The notes: a model not told the origin generated them from the letters alone. Shown: positions 37,427 to 46,072, counted from the first letter of the stretch. The stretch: 64,000 nt of DNA from Porifericola rhodea (GCF_030506305.1 NZ_CP119421.1:4046501-4110500), one strand, 5' to 3'. Numbers and translations: made by a program.

Positions 37427-38485
37427 ATGTTTGAATTACTCATAGGTATAGGCGTCGTTTTAGTGGTCGCCATAATTCTTACCATATTAAGAATTTTAAG
37501 ACTGGTAAATGTAGCGAGAGGAGTTGAGAAAAAGTCGCCTGATTCTTCTTCCGCCAACAAAGTAAACGCATTATTATTCCTTCTATTTTTATTGATTTCT
37601 GGAGCAGCAACTACCTGGTATTCAGTTAGTAGGTTTGATGAGTATCAGTTGCCTATTGCATCTGAGCATGGAATCATTACTGATAGGTTGTTCTGGATTA
37701 CAATGATTGTTACGGGGGTTGTATTTATTATCACCCAGATTTTACTGTTTTACTTCTCGTACAAGTATCAGTTCAAAACAAGCAGAAAAGCTCTTTACTA
37801 TCCTGATAATAGTAAACTGGAAGTAGTCTGGACGGTAATACCTGCCATTGTACTCTCTATTTTGGTATTTTCCGGATGGAAAGCCTGGTCAGATATTACT
37901 AATGCTGCTCCTGACGATGCAGAAGTAGTAGAAGTGATGGGTTACCAGTTTGGATGGGAATTTAGATACCCAGGCAAAGATAACGAGCTTGGAAATCATG
38001 ATTTCCGCTTGATTGATCCTGTAAATATGTGGGGGATGGATTTTACTGATCGTTCTTCATTTGATGACTTTTCTTCTGGTACTAAGCTAGTTATCCCTAA
38101 AGGAAAGCCTGTATTATTTAAGATCAGAGCACGTGATGTACTTCATAGTGTTTTCATTCCTGAGTTTCGTCTTAAGCAGGATGCAGTTCCTGGCATGCCA
38201 ACTCGTTTCTGGTTTACACCTAACAAAACTACCGCGGAAATGCGCGAAGAGCTAGGAAACCCAGACTTTAACTACTATATCTACTGTACGGAGGTATGTG
38301 GTAGAGGACATTTTTCTATGAGAAAGATGGTTGAAGTGGTAGAAGCCGATGAGTACGAGCAATGGTATGCTGAGCAGCAGCCTTTCTTGCAAAAAAATCC
38401 TGATTACCTGGCAAAAGTGCCTAGCAATATGAAGGAGCTTGCAGTAGTGAGTGCCGGCATGGATTCAGAAGTAGAAGAAAATTAA
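37427..38485 (+). CDS. coxB: Cytochrome c oxidase subunit II
   Basis: A 352-residue subunit with the copper-A site. Three hydrophobic segments near 1-25, 45-62 and 85-110 are followed by the cupredoxin domain. The CuA ligands are visible: His in VLHSVFIPEF near residue 244, then YCTEVCGRGHFSMRKM near 287-302 (Cys, Cys, His, Met). It receives electrons from cytochrome c or from alternative complex III. No cytochrome c domain is fused to the C-terminus. It follows actF and precedes coxA by 27 bases. Confidence 0.95.
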   Translation: MFELLIGIGVVLVVAIILTILRILRLVNVARGVEKKSPDSSSANKVNALLFLLFLLISGAATTWYSVSRFDEYQLPIASEHGIITDRLFWITMIVTGVVFIITQILLFYFSYKYQFKTSRKALYYPDNSKLEVVWTVIPAIVLSILVFSGWKAWSDITNAAPDDAEVVEVMGYQFGWEFRYPGKDNELGNHDFRLIDPVNMWGMDFTDRSSFDDFSSGTKLVIPKGKPVLFKIRARDVLHSVFIPEFRLKQDAVPGMPTRFWFTPNKTTAEMREELGNPDFNYYIYCTEVCGRGHFSMRKMVEVVEADEYEQWYAEQQPFLQKNPDYLAKVPSNMKELAVVSAGMDSEVEEN

Positions 38486-38512
38486 GCAATTAGCATTTAA
38501 TACCTTATCTGT

Positions 38513-40396
38513 ATGGCTACAGCAAACATAAGTAATGAAAATATAGCACACGATGTGCATGGCCATGATGATGACCACCATCATGGTAATTTTATAACGA
38601 CTTATATCTTTAGCACAGACCATAAAATGATTGCCAAACAATACCTGTTAACGGGTATTCTTTGGGCGTTTGTTGGTGGTTTGCTTTCTATCATATTTCG
38701 TCTACAGCTTGGCTTTCCAGGCATGAGCCTTGAATTTTTGAGACCATTGTTAGGTGACTGGATATCATCTTCAGGTTCTTTAGATCCTGAGTTTTATCTT
38801 GCCCTGGTTACGATGCATGGTACCATTATGGTATTCTTTGTACTAACAGCAGGTCTAAGTGGTACTTTCAGTAACTATCTAATTCCTTTACAGATTGGTG
38901 CCCGTGATATGGCTTCTGGATTTATGAACATGCTTTCTTACTGGCTGTTCTTCCTTGCTAGTATTATCATGTTCATCTCTTTATTTCTTGAAACTGGACC
39001 TGCAGCTGGGGGATGGGTAGTTTACCCTCCGCTAAGTGCACTTCCTCAAGCAATACAGGGGTCTCAAGCAGGTATGACTTTATGGCTAGTAGCGATGGTT
39101 TTTTTCATTGCATCGCAGCTATTAGGAGGTATTAACTATATTACTACCGTTATTAACCTTAGAACAAGTGGAATGTCTTTTTCTAAACTTCCACTCACAA
39201 TCTGGGCTTTCTTTTTAACTGCTGTTATTGGTTTGTTATCATTCCCGGTACTAATGGCGGCTTCTCTTTTATTAGTATTTGATAGAAGCTTCGGTACCAG
39301 CTTTTACCTTTCAGAAATTTATATTGGAGGCGAAGCTCTTCCTAATGTGGGAGGTAGCCCTATCCTATATCAGCATTTGTTCTGGTTCTTAGGTCACCCT
39401 GAAGTATATATAGTACTATTGCCAGCTCTGGGTATTACATCTGAGGTAGTAGCTACAAACTCAAGAAAACCAATATTCGGTTATCGTGCCATGGTTGGTT
39501 CAATGCTGGGTATTACTATACTTTCATTTGTTGTATGGGCACACCATATGTTCGTTTCAGGGCTTAACCCTTTTCTGGGTTCAATATTCATGTTTCTGAC
39601 ACTTATTATTGCTGTTCCTTCAGCTGTTAAAGTGTTTAACTACCTAACAACTCTTTGGAAAGGTAACATCGTATTTACGCCCGCCATGTTATTTTCAATT
39701 GGCTTGGTGTCAGTGTTTATTTCTGGTGGTCTGACAGGTATATTCTTAGGTAACTCAGCAATTGACATCCAGTTACACGATACTTATTTTGTAGTGGCTC
39801 ACTTCCATCTGGTAATGGGTAGTGCTTCATTCTTCGGATTAATGGCTGGTGTATACCACTGGTTCCCTAAGATGTATGGTAGAATGATGGATAGACACCT
39901 GGGATATGTGCACTTCTGGTTAACTTTTGTGGGTATTTATCTTGTATTCTTCCCGATGCACTACATTGGTATCGCTGGTTTCCCTAGAAGATATTATTCA
40001 TTCACAACTTTTGATATACTTGATACATTCGCTGATTTGAATATGTTCATCAGTGTAGCTGCTATATTGACATTCTCAGCACAGGCTATATTTGCTTATA
40101 ACTTCTTCTACAGTATGTATAGAGGAAGATTAGCACCAGCTAATCCTTGGAAGTCAAATACATTAGAGTGGACAACTTCAAGATATCCTGGTCACGGAAA
40201 CTGGCCTGGTGAAATACCAAAAGTTTACAGATGGCCTTACGATTACAGTAAGCCAGGGGCTAAAGAAGATTATATTCCTCAGCATATTCCGTTTTCTGCT
40301 ACGCCTGAATCCAACCTTCCGCATGAAAATGAAATGATTGCAGAGGAGAAAGCAGCAGCAAAAGTGGATACAACTTCAAATGAGGCTAAAGCCTAA
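38513..40396 (+). CDS. coxA: Cytochrome c oxidase subunit I
   Basis: A 627-residue haem-copper oxidase subunit. A His/Asp-rich start (HDVHGHDDDHHHGNF) precedes about 12 membrane segments. Active-site features: WFLGHPEVYIVLLPALG near 287 (Glu of the D-channel type and the His-Tyr crosslink), WAHHMFVSG near 343 (two CuB histidines) and DTYFVVAHFHLVMG near 424 (haem a3 and haem a histidines). The Glu in HPEVY indicates an A1-type enzyme. It reduces oxygen to water and pumps protons. The 3' end overlaps the heme A synthase gene by 17 bases. Confidence 0.97.
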   Translation: MATANISNENIAHDVHGHDDDHHHGNFITTYIFSTDHKMIAKQYLLTGILWAFVGGLLSIIFRLQLGFPGMSLEFLRPLLGDWISSSGSLDPEFYLALVTMHGTIMVFFVLTAGLSGTFSNYLIPLQIGARDMASGFMNMLSYWLFFLASIIMFISLFLETGPAAGGWVVYPPLSALPQAIQGSQAGMTLWLVAMVFFIASQLLGGINYITTVINLRTSGMSFSKLPLTIWAFFLTAVIGLLSFPVLMAASLLLVFDRSFGTSFYLSEIYIGGEALPNVGGSPILYQHLFWFLGHPEVYIVLLPALGITSEVVATNSRKPIFGYRAMVGSMLGITILSFVVWAHHMFVSGLNPFLGSIFMFLTLIIAVPSAVKVFNYLTTLWKGNIVFTPAMLFSIGLVSVFISGGLTGIFLGNSAIDIQLHDTYFVVAHFHLVMGSASFFGLMAGVYHWFPKMYGRMMDRHLGYVHFWLTFVGIYLVFFPMHYIGIAGFPRRYYSFTTFDILDTFADLNMFISVAAILTFSAQAIFAYNFFYSMYRGRLAPANPWKSNTLEWTTSRYPGHGNWPGEIPKVYRWPYDYSKPGAKEDYIPQHIPFSATPESNLPHENEMIAEEKAAAKVDTTSNEAKA

Positions 40397-41498
40397 AACA
40401 AAACTGTACAGGAGACTAAGCTTTATCACCTTAGTCTCCGTGTACTTCCTTATACTGGTAGGTGGAATCGTCAGAAGTACTGGCTCTGGAATGGGTTGCC
40501 CTGACTGGCCTAAATGTTTTGGTAAGTGGGTTCCTCCATCCTCAGTTGATGAACTTCCATCTGATTATAAAGAAGTTTATGCTCAACAAAGAGCAGACAA
40601 AAACCTGAAGTTTACTTCTTATTTAGATGCTTTAGGTTTTGTTAATCTTGCCGAGCAAGTCAGGAATGATAAAAGCATTTTAGTTGAGGAGAACTTTAAT
40701 GCAACCAAAACCTGGACTGAATATCTTAACAGGCTGGTAGGTGTAGTTGTAGGAGGGCTGATCTTTCTTACCTTTTTAGTGTCTATATCCTATATTGGAA
40801 CAGTTACCAAGATATTTACTATGTCATTCGCTACTCTTATTGCAGTAGGCTTTCAGGGGTGGATAGGGTCAATTGTAGTTTCCACTAACCTTCTCCAGTG
40901 GATGATTACTCTGCATATGCTAATAGCCCTTCTGATTGTAGGCTTAATTACATATCTGCTCATTAAGGCAAATGCTCATAAACTTCTAGTATTATCAAAG
41001 ACATATTCCAAAACTGTTAATTATACTATAATATGTCTGCTTGCTTTATCGGTGCTACAAATTATATTCGGTACACAAGTAAGAGAGTCGGTGGATATAG
41101 TAGCTGAGCAAATGCATTTTCAGAATCGTGAAAGCTGGATAGAGCAATTAGGTTTTGAATTTTATTTCCATCGTTCCTTTTCTATAATAGTAGTATTAGC
41201 CCATGTTTTCTTACTTTTTAAAGTAGCTAAACATTACGGTAATCAAGGAAACTTAATGAATAATTCTTTGGTATTGTTAGTAGTTTTGTTGCTTGAAGTA
41301 CTTAGCGGTGTGATTATGGCATATTTTGCAATTCCACGATTTGCACAGCCCATTCACTTACTATTTGCTTCTTTAGTGTTTGGTATTCAGTTATACATTT
41401 GGCTTAAAATAATTATGGCCAGACACTTAAGCTCAGAACAGAACGACGAACACCAAGACGAAAAAATAAAAGATGTTAGCTACCAAGTCTACCACTAA
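40380..41498 (+). CDS. ctaA: Heme A synthase (COX15/CtaA)
   Basis: A 372-residue membrane enzyme that oxidises heme O to heme A. Features: VGGIVRSTGSGMGCPDWPKCFG near residues 21-42 with a cysteine pair, and His in TLHMLIAL, FYFHRSFS and QPIHLLFA. In the first helix pair the motif reads TEYLNRLVG, where many CtaA proteins have a histidine in place of the Asn. This may be a lineage-specific form rather than a defect. I chose the ATG at 40380; the frame opens at 40338 inside coxA. It overlaps ctaB by 26 bases. Confidence 0.88.
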   Translation: MRLKPKTKLYRRLSFITLVSVYFLILVGGIVRSTGSGMGCPDWPKCFGKWVPPSSVDELPSDYKEVYAQQRADKNLKFTSYLDALGFVNLAEQVRNDKSILVEENFNATKTWTEYLNRLVGVVVGGLIFLTFLVSISYIGTVTKIFTMSFATLIAVGFQGWIGSIVVSTNLLQWMITLHMLIALLIVGLITYLLIKANAHKLLVLSKTYSKTVNYTIICLLALSVLQIIFGTQVRESVDIVAEQMHFQNRESWIEQLGFEFYFHRSFSIIVVLAHVFLLFKVAKHYGNQGNLMNNSLVLLVVLLLEVLSGVIMAYFAIPRFAQPIHLLFASLVFGIQLYIWLKIIMARHLSSEQNDEHQDEKIKDVSYQVYH

Positions 41499-42372
41499 AG
41501 CGGGAACTGCAGATTTTAGCTCCAAACTAAAGTCCTATATAAGCTTGATGAAGTTTAGGCTTTCGTTTTTAGTAGCCTTTTCTTCTGCCTTCGGTTACGT
41601 ATTAGCAAGTACAGGTCCTTTGGATGTAGTTAAAATGCTAATCCTTAGTTTTGCTGGCTTTCTCATCTCAGGTGCATCTATCACAATCAATCAGATTATT
41701 GAAAGAGACCTGGATAAGTTAATGAGCAGGACAAAAAATCGGCCTTTGCCAACAAAACAGATTAGCGTACAGGAAGCTATTATTTTTGCACTGCTTGTAG
41801 GCACTAGTGGCTTGTGGTTATTATTACAGTATACAAACATGCTAACTGCTGCCCTTTCGCTATTTTCGTTGGTAGCCTATAGTTTTATGTATACTCCACT
41901 TAAAAGAGTTGGCCCTATTGCCGTATTAGTAGGTGCTATACCAGGGGCTCTACCCCCATTATTAGGTTGGGTTGCTTTTACTGGTCAAATTGATCCTGAA
42001 GCTTTAGTACTCTTTGGAATTCAGTTTATCTGGCAATTTCCTCATTTTTGGGCTATTGCATGGGTGGCAGATGAAGACTACAAAAAAGCTGGCTTTAAAC
42101 TACTTCCTTCGGGGGGAGGTAAAGATCTTAAGACAGCAATACAAATTATGACCTATGCTCTTTTCCTTATTCCATTAGGGTTACTTCCATTAAAATTTGG
42201 TATAACTGGCGTAGACTCTGCAATAATCGCAACGGTTTGTGGTGCTTTATTCTTATTCCAGACTTTTCGTCTCATGGCAGATTGTTCTCGTAAATCTGCT
42301 CTACAAATTATGTTCGGTTCGTTCATCTATTTGCCAGTCGTGCAGATAGCGTTTCTTTTAGATAAACTGTAA
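41473..42372 (+). CDS. ctaB: Protoheme IX farnesyltransferase (heme O synthase)
   Basis: A 299-residue polytopic prenyltransferase of the UbiA superfamily that adds the farnesyl tail to haem B, giving haem O for heme A synthase. The Asp-rich motif NQIIERDLDKLMSRTKNRPLP near residues 76-96 is diagnostic. The second segment VADEDYKKAGFKLLP near 195 matches the family, and about eight membrane segments surround it. It lies between ctaA and the first subunit III gene, as expected for a cox assembly cluster. Confidence 0.95.
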   Translation: MLATKSTTKAGTADFSSKLKSYISLMKFRLSFLVAFSSAFGYVLASTGPLDVVKMLILSFAGFLISGASITINQIIERDLDKLMSRTKNRPLPTKQISVQEAIIFALLVGTSGLWLLLQYTNMLTAALSLFSLVAYSFMYTPLKRVGPIAVLVGAIPGALPPLLGWVAFTGQIDPEALVLFGIQFIWQFPHFWAIAWVADEDYKKAGFKLLPSGGGKDLKTAIQIMTYALFLIPLGLLPLKFGITGVDSAIIATVCGALFLFQTFRLMADCSRKSALQIMFGSFIYLPVVQIAFLLDKL

Positions 42373-42377
42373 GAAGA

Positions 42378-42980
42378 ATGGAACAGAAATTTGATATGGA
42401 AAACCTTAAATTAGAGTATATAGAAGAGCCTAAGCAGACGCTCTCTATGCATCCTAAAAAGTTTGCGCTCTGGTTATTTATAGTCACGGTAGTTATGATT
42501 TTTGCAGCACTAACTAGTGCCTATATAGTGCGTCAGTCAGAAGGAAACTGGTTAGACTTTGAACTACCAACCCGCTTGTATATTACCTCAGGCATCATAT
42601 TTTTGAGTAGTATTAGTATGCATTGGGCATATATATCTGCAAAAAAAGATAGTTTGGGTAGTCTCAAAATTAGTATGTTTGTTACTGCTGTATTAGGTGT
42701 CGCTTTTTTGGTAGGTCAGGTTTTAGCCTGGCAGGATATGGTAGCGATAGATGTTTATTTTGTTGGCAATCCGGCGGGATCATTCTTATATGTACTTACG
42801 GGCCTACATGCGGTACACTTAATTAGTGGTGTAATTTTCTTAATTGTAGTATTAATCAATGCTTTTCGTTACAAAGTCCACGCGAAAAGCATGGATCAAA
42901 TTGAAATGTGTGCAACTTATTGGCACTTTTTAGATGGACTTTGGCTCTATTTATTCATATTTTTGCTCCTTAATCATTAA
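42378..42980 (+). CDS. Cytochrome c oxidase subunit III (first copy)
   Basis: A 200-residue subunit III-like protein with five membrane segments (first near residues 30-50, after a MHPKKFALWLF start). The segments containing LHAVHLISG near 145 and CATYWHFLDGLWLYLF near 176 are typical of subunit III. It is shorter than the usual seven-helix form. It is followed 14 bases later by a second, longer subunit III gene, so the oxidase operon encodes two related proteins. Confidence 0.85.
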   Translation: MEQKFDMENLKLEYIEEPKQTLSMHPKKFALWLFIVTVVMIFAALTSAYIVRQSEGNWLDFELPTRLYITSGIIFLSSISMHWAYISAKKDSLGSLKISMFVTAVLGVAFLVGQVLAWQDMVAIDVYFVGNPAGSFLYVLTGLHAVHLISGVIFLIVVLINAFRYKVHAKSMDQIEMCATYWHFLDGLWLYLFIFLLLNH

Positions 42981-42994
42981 TTCACGAGTATACA

Positions 42995-43747
42995 ATGGCT
43001 ACAACTGCAACAAGCGTTGAAGAAGTAAATCAGAAGAACATTTGGAATGGTGGTGTATCGCCTTTAAAAGCTAGTTATGGAAAACTCATGATGTGGTTTT
43101 TCCTACTTTCAGATGCTTTTACATTTTCTGCCTTACTAATCTCTTACGGTCTTATTAGATATTCTTACCCTGCCTATTCTGGCGAGGTGGAAAACTTTCA
43201 GTTTTCTCAAGAATACTGGCCAATTCCTGAAAAAGTTTTTGAAGCAGTTCCCTTCTTACATGGCATAGAGCTTCCACTGGTATTTGTAGGTATCATGACA
43301 TTTATTCTAATTTTGAGTAGTGTTACTATGGTGCTTGCTGTAGAAGCTGGTCATAGAATGGACCGTAAAGCAGTTGTTAAGTGGATGCTTTGGACTATTA
43401 TCGGTGGGTTTACTTTTTTAGGCTGCCAGGCTTGGGAATGGTCTCACTTTATTCATGGAACTGATGCTGGTGGTTTGTTCCCTGATGGTTCAGTTTTCTT
43501 TGGGGCTAACCTGGTGCAAAATCAGTATGGACCGCCACTATTTGCTTCATTGTTCTTTTTTATCACTGGTTTTCACGGTTTCCACGTTTTTAGTGGTGTT
43601 GTTCTTAATGTAATTGTTTTCTATCAGGCTTCTGTTGGAGTATTAGAGAAGAGAGGACACTACGAAATGGTTGAAAAAGTTGGTCTTTACTGGCACTTTG
43701 TTGACCTTGTATGGGTATTTGTATTTACGTTTTTCTATTTGATATAA
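42995..43747 (+). CDS. Cytochrome c oxidase subunit III (second copy)
   Basis: A 250-residue subunit III with the family motifs GFHGFHVFSG near residue 195 and GLYWHFVDLVWVF near 228, and about five or six membrane segments starting near 28. A loop of about 30 residues (SYPAYSGEVENFQFSQEYWPIPE) lies between the first two. It probably forms the oxidase together with subunits I, II and IV. The relation between the two subunit III proteins (alternative or joint use) is not evident from sequence. Confidence 0.88.
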   Translation: MATTATSVEEVNQKNIWNGGVSPLKASYGKLMMWFFLLSDAFTFSALLISYGLIRYSYPAYSGEVENFQFSQEYWPIPEKVFEAVPFLHGIELPLVFVGIMTFILILSSVTMVLAVEAGHRMDRKAVVKWMLWTIIGGFTFLGCQAWEWSHFIHGTDAGGLFPDGSVFFGANLVQNQYGPPLFASLFFFITGFHGFHVFSGVVLNVIVFYQASVGVLEKRGHYEMVEKVGLYWHFVDLVWVFVFTFFYLI

Positions 43748-43762
43748 TAAGTAATTAATAAC

Positions 43763-44092
43763 ATGGGTGAATTAGACGAAACTAGTAGCGTAGCATATGA
43801 ACCAGCGGATAAGAGCAAAATCAGAAAACTCTGGATAATCGCTTTGATACTTGCTGTAGTTACTGCTATAGAATTTTTACTAGCAACAATATTACCTAGA
43901 GGTCCTTTATTATACTTTACCTTTATCGCGCTTACCATCGTAAAAGCGTTTTATATAGTAGCTGAATTTATGCACCTTAAAGGTGAGGTTAAAACTTTAA
44001 TATGGTCAATCCTTATACCTATTGTTTTTGTAATTTGGCTTATTATAGCGCTTCTTGCTGAAGGCGCCTCTATATTTGAATTGAAATTTTAA
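43763..44092 (+). CDS. Cytochrome c oxidase subunit IV family protein
   Basis: A 109-residue protein with three membrane segments (about residues 24-45, 50-68, 78-105) and a charged cytoplasmic start. This is the size and layout of the caa3-type oxidase subunit IV (prokaryotic COX4). It contains the family-typical FIALTIVKAFYIVAEFMHLKGEVK stretch near 52. It sits 16 bases after subunit III and 44 before the SCO-like gene. Confidence 0.85.
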   Translation: MGELDETSSVAYEPADKSKIRKLWIIALILAVVTAIEFLLATILPRGPLLYFTFIALTIVKAFYIVAEFMHLKGEVKTLIWSILIPIVFVIWLIIALLAEGASIFELKF

Positions 44093-44135
44093 AGTGATGC
44101 GCAGCTACTACTGCTACGTATCTGTATAGATATCA

Positions 44136-44768
44136 ATGAGAATTAATACTAAAACCGGTATTCTGCTTTTAACATTAGCAATACCGGTTTTTATTTGGCT
44201 ATTTCTTAAGCTTTTTGGTCAAAATTCTTTTGACTTGCCTGTCTATTATTCAGAAGGAGTAAATACAGAGGCTTGTGATGCTACTAATCAAGCTCATACT
44301 GTGCCGAAGTTCAGTCTTCAGATCTCAGATAGCAACACTATTAGCTCTGAATTTTTAAGTGAACAAATAGTTATAAGTCACTTTTTACCCGATGAGTGTT
44401 TAGAAAGTTGTACGCAGGTTTTAGAAAACATAGCAAATTTGCAAAGTGTATTTTCTAAAGAATATGCTCTCAAAATTTTAACAATAGCACCAGAACACTA
44501 TTCATTTGAAGAATTAGCTCACTTATCTAAGCAATTTAATATTGACCCTGAGCTTTGGGTGGTAGCCAAGGCTAAACAGCAAAAAGTAAATGAACTCCAG
44601 CAGTGTGGGTTCGTATTATCTGATTATTCACAAAATACCTTTGTACTTACGGATCCTGAAAGGCAAATAAGAGGTTATTATAATGCCCTGGATTCAGATG
44701 AAGTTGATAGGATGAAAGGTGAGATTAAAATTTTAGAGTACTTGCTTGAAAACTTCCGTAATGATTAG
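44136..44768 (+). CDS. SCO1/SenC-like copper chaperone, copper-ligand histidine replaced
   Basis: A 210-residue protein with an N-terminal membrane anchor (residues about 7-30) and a thioredoxin-like domain. The SCO cysteines are present (DECLESC, Cys88 and Cys92). The third copper ligand, a His in the VDH-[ST] motif of SCO proteins, aligns with Tyr164 in SDYSQNTFVLTDPERQIRGYY. SCO proteins deliver copper to the CuA site of subunit II. Without the His it may be a thiol reductase rather than a copper donor. Its start codons lie within a 12-bp hairpin (44151-44191). The end overlaps the DUF420 gene by 8 bases. Confidence 0.8.
   Translation: MRINTKTGILLLTLAIPVFIWLFLKLFGQNSFDLPVYYSEGVNTEACDATNQAHTVPKFSLQISDSNTISSEFLSEQIVISHFLPDECLESCTQVLENIANLQSVFSKEYALKILTIAPEHYSFEELAHLSKQFNIDPELWVVAKAKQQKVNELQQCGFVLSDYSQNTFVLTDPERQIRGYYNALDSDEVDRMKGEIKILEYLLENFRND
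44151..44197 (+). promoter_or_regulatory. Hairpin with T tract inside the start of the SCO-like gene
   Basis: AAAACCGGTATT (44151-44162) pairs perfectly with AATACCGGTTTT (44180-44191) over a 17-base loop, followed by TATTT after the last T of the stem. It lies 15 bases after the start codon, in codons for the membrane anchor. By form it is an intrinsic terminator within coding sequence, so it may attenuate the distal part of the operon. Confidence 0.45.
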
Positions 44769-45339
44769 CTCAGCCAACGAAAATCGTAATCTAGTAATAA
44801 TAGGTGTACTTTCAGTAGCTATACCAGTGGTAGTAGCCATACTGATGTTTTCTTCTCTTAAAACTGGTATAGAAAGCGACTGGGTTAGTTTTCTTCCTCA
44901 TCTTAACGGAATGATTAACTCTGCTACCAGCATAGTTTTAGTAGCAGGGCTTATTTTTATTAAACAACAGAAAGTAAAATATCATAAAACTGCTATGCTT
45001 TCTGCTTTTGTACTTGGTGCCATATTTTTGGTTTCCTACGTAATTTATCATGCAAGTGCAGATTCTACCGTTTATGGTGACCTGAATGGTAATGGTGAAC
45101 TGGATGCCAGTGAGGAAGTTGCACTAGGAGGAATGAGAACTTTTTATCTAATTATTTTGCTGTCACATATTGTGCTTGCAGCAATAGTGGTTCCTTTTGT
45201 ATTATTGGCATTATATTTTGCTATTGCTAATAAAATAGATAAGCATAAAAAGATTGTTAAGTTCGCCTACCCAATCTGGCTGTATGTATCTGTCACTGGA
45301 GTTATTGTTTACCTTATGATTAGTCCGTACTACCAATAA
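44761..45339 (+). CDS. DUF420 membrane protein
   Basis: A 192-residue integral membrane protein of the DUF420 family, found next to cytochrome oxidase genes in many bacteria and thought to help in oxidase assembly. It has about five membrane segments (first near residues 12-34). The signature histidine-rich turns include FLPHLNGMINSATSIVLVAGL near 42 and QKVKYHKTAMLSAF near 72. The ATG at 44761 overlaps the SCO-like stop; a TTG at 44746 would add five residues. The loop DLNGNGELDASEEV resembles a calcium-binding EF-hand-like loop. Confidence 0.85.
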   Translation: MISSANENRNLVIIGVLSVAIPVVVAILMFSSLKTGIESDWVSFLPHLNGMINSATSIVLVAGLIFIKQQKVKYHKTAMLSAFVLGAIFLVSYVIYHASADSTVYGDLNGNGELDASEEVALGGMRTFYLIILLSHIVLAAIVVPFVLLALYFAIANKIDKHKKIVKFAYPIWLYVSVTGVIVYLMISPYYQ

Positions 45340-45411
45340 TATTATTCATTTGTGTAGACTGCCAGAACTAGTGAGCTTCGGCAATCGTTTAGTATTCAAA
45401 AGACTAATACC

Positions 45412-45672
45412 ATGAAGAAAGTCCTGATATTTTTAAGTTTGCAATTGCTTTTAGGGTTTCAGAGCCTGATGGCACAATGTGCAATGTGCAGGGCTACTGT
45501 AGAAAATAACGTTAGTGCTGGAGAAACCGCACTGGGCTCTGGTCTAAATCTGGGTATATTGTATTTATTTGTTACTCCATATTTGATATTTGGAGTGCTT
45601 GCATTTTTTTGGTACAAAAAAAGTAAAGAGAATGTCAAAAAAGTCAGGGCTATACGCTATTCTAAACCATAA
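45412..45672 (+). CDS. Small CxxC membrane protein in the cox cluster
   Basis: An 86-residue protein with a signal-like start (VLIFLSLQLLLGFQSLMA), then QCAMCRATVENN near residue 21, a single C-terminal membrane segment (LGILYLFVTPYLIFGVLAFFWY) and a basic tail. The CAMC pair could bind a metal or haem or form a disulfide in the periplasm. No named family was recognised. It is 72 bases after DUF420 and overlaps the next gene by 41 bases, so its product is likely made with the oxidase assembly factors. Confidence 0.65.
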   Translation: MKKVLIFLSLQLLLGFQSLMAQCAMCRATVENNVSAGETALGSGLNLGILYLFVTPYLIFGVLAFFWYKKSKENVKKVRAIRYSKP

Positions 45673-46027
45673 ATGTCCAAGATGCCGACAGGGCGATCTT
45701 TTTAAATATAGCCTTTTAAGCAAGCCTCATAAATTTACTGCTACCCACAAAACCTGTCCTAAATGCCAATTGATATTTGAGCGTGAGCCAGGTTTCTTTT
45801 TTGGCGCCATGTACGTGAGCTATGGGCTTACTATGGGAGTATTACTGGCTACCGCTTTTATCCTCTACAATTTTTTTGGAGACCCTGATTTAGTGGTTTA
45901 CATCACGGCTGTTCCACTTATTGTATTGCTACTTCTTCCTGTAATTTTTCGTTACTCCCGTACATTATACCTTCATGGATTTGGAGGTGTAAAATACGAT
46001 CCAAAGTATGTAAAACAGTCCGACTAG
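45632..46027 (+). CDS. DUF983 family protein
   Basis: A 131-residue DUF983 protein: a zinc-ribbon-like part with two CxxC pairs (KCPRCRQGDLF near residue 12 and TCPKCQLIFEREPGFFFG near 42), then two membrane segments (about 55-80 and 85-110). The family is often beside heme A or oxidase genes and its function is not known. The ATG at 45632 (MSKKSGLY) is preferred to an upstream frame that would overlap more deeply with the preceding gene. It is the last gene of the respiratory operon. Confidence 0.85.
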   Translation: MSKKSGLYAILNHKCPRCRQGDLFKYSLLSKPHKFTATHKTCPKCQLIFEREPGFFFGAMYVSYGLTMGVLLATAFILYNFFGDPDLVVYITAVPLIVLLLLPVIFRYSRTLYLHGFGGVKYDPKYVKQSD

Positions 46028-46045
46028 CATATTCTTGGCTTTGTG

Positions 46046-46072
46046 TATACTATTGTGTGCTACAATAGTATA
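46046..46072 (+). terminator. Perfect 11-bp stem-loop after the respiratory operon
   Basis: TATACTATTGT / ACAATAGTATA with a five-base loop, 18 bases after the DUF983 stop. No T tract follows, so it may be a 3'-end stabiliser or an operator rather than a classical terminator. A second dyad, CATAAACC/GGTTTATG, lies at 46125-46150. Confidence 0.45.

Noticed and set aside
40338-40379. An earlier start of the heme A synthase inside coxA.
   Set aside because: The extra residues are Gln/Lys-rich and not like a CtaA start; the ATG at 40380 fits better.
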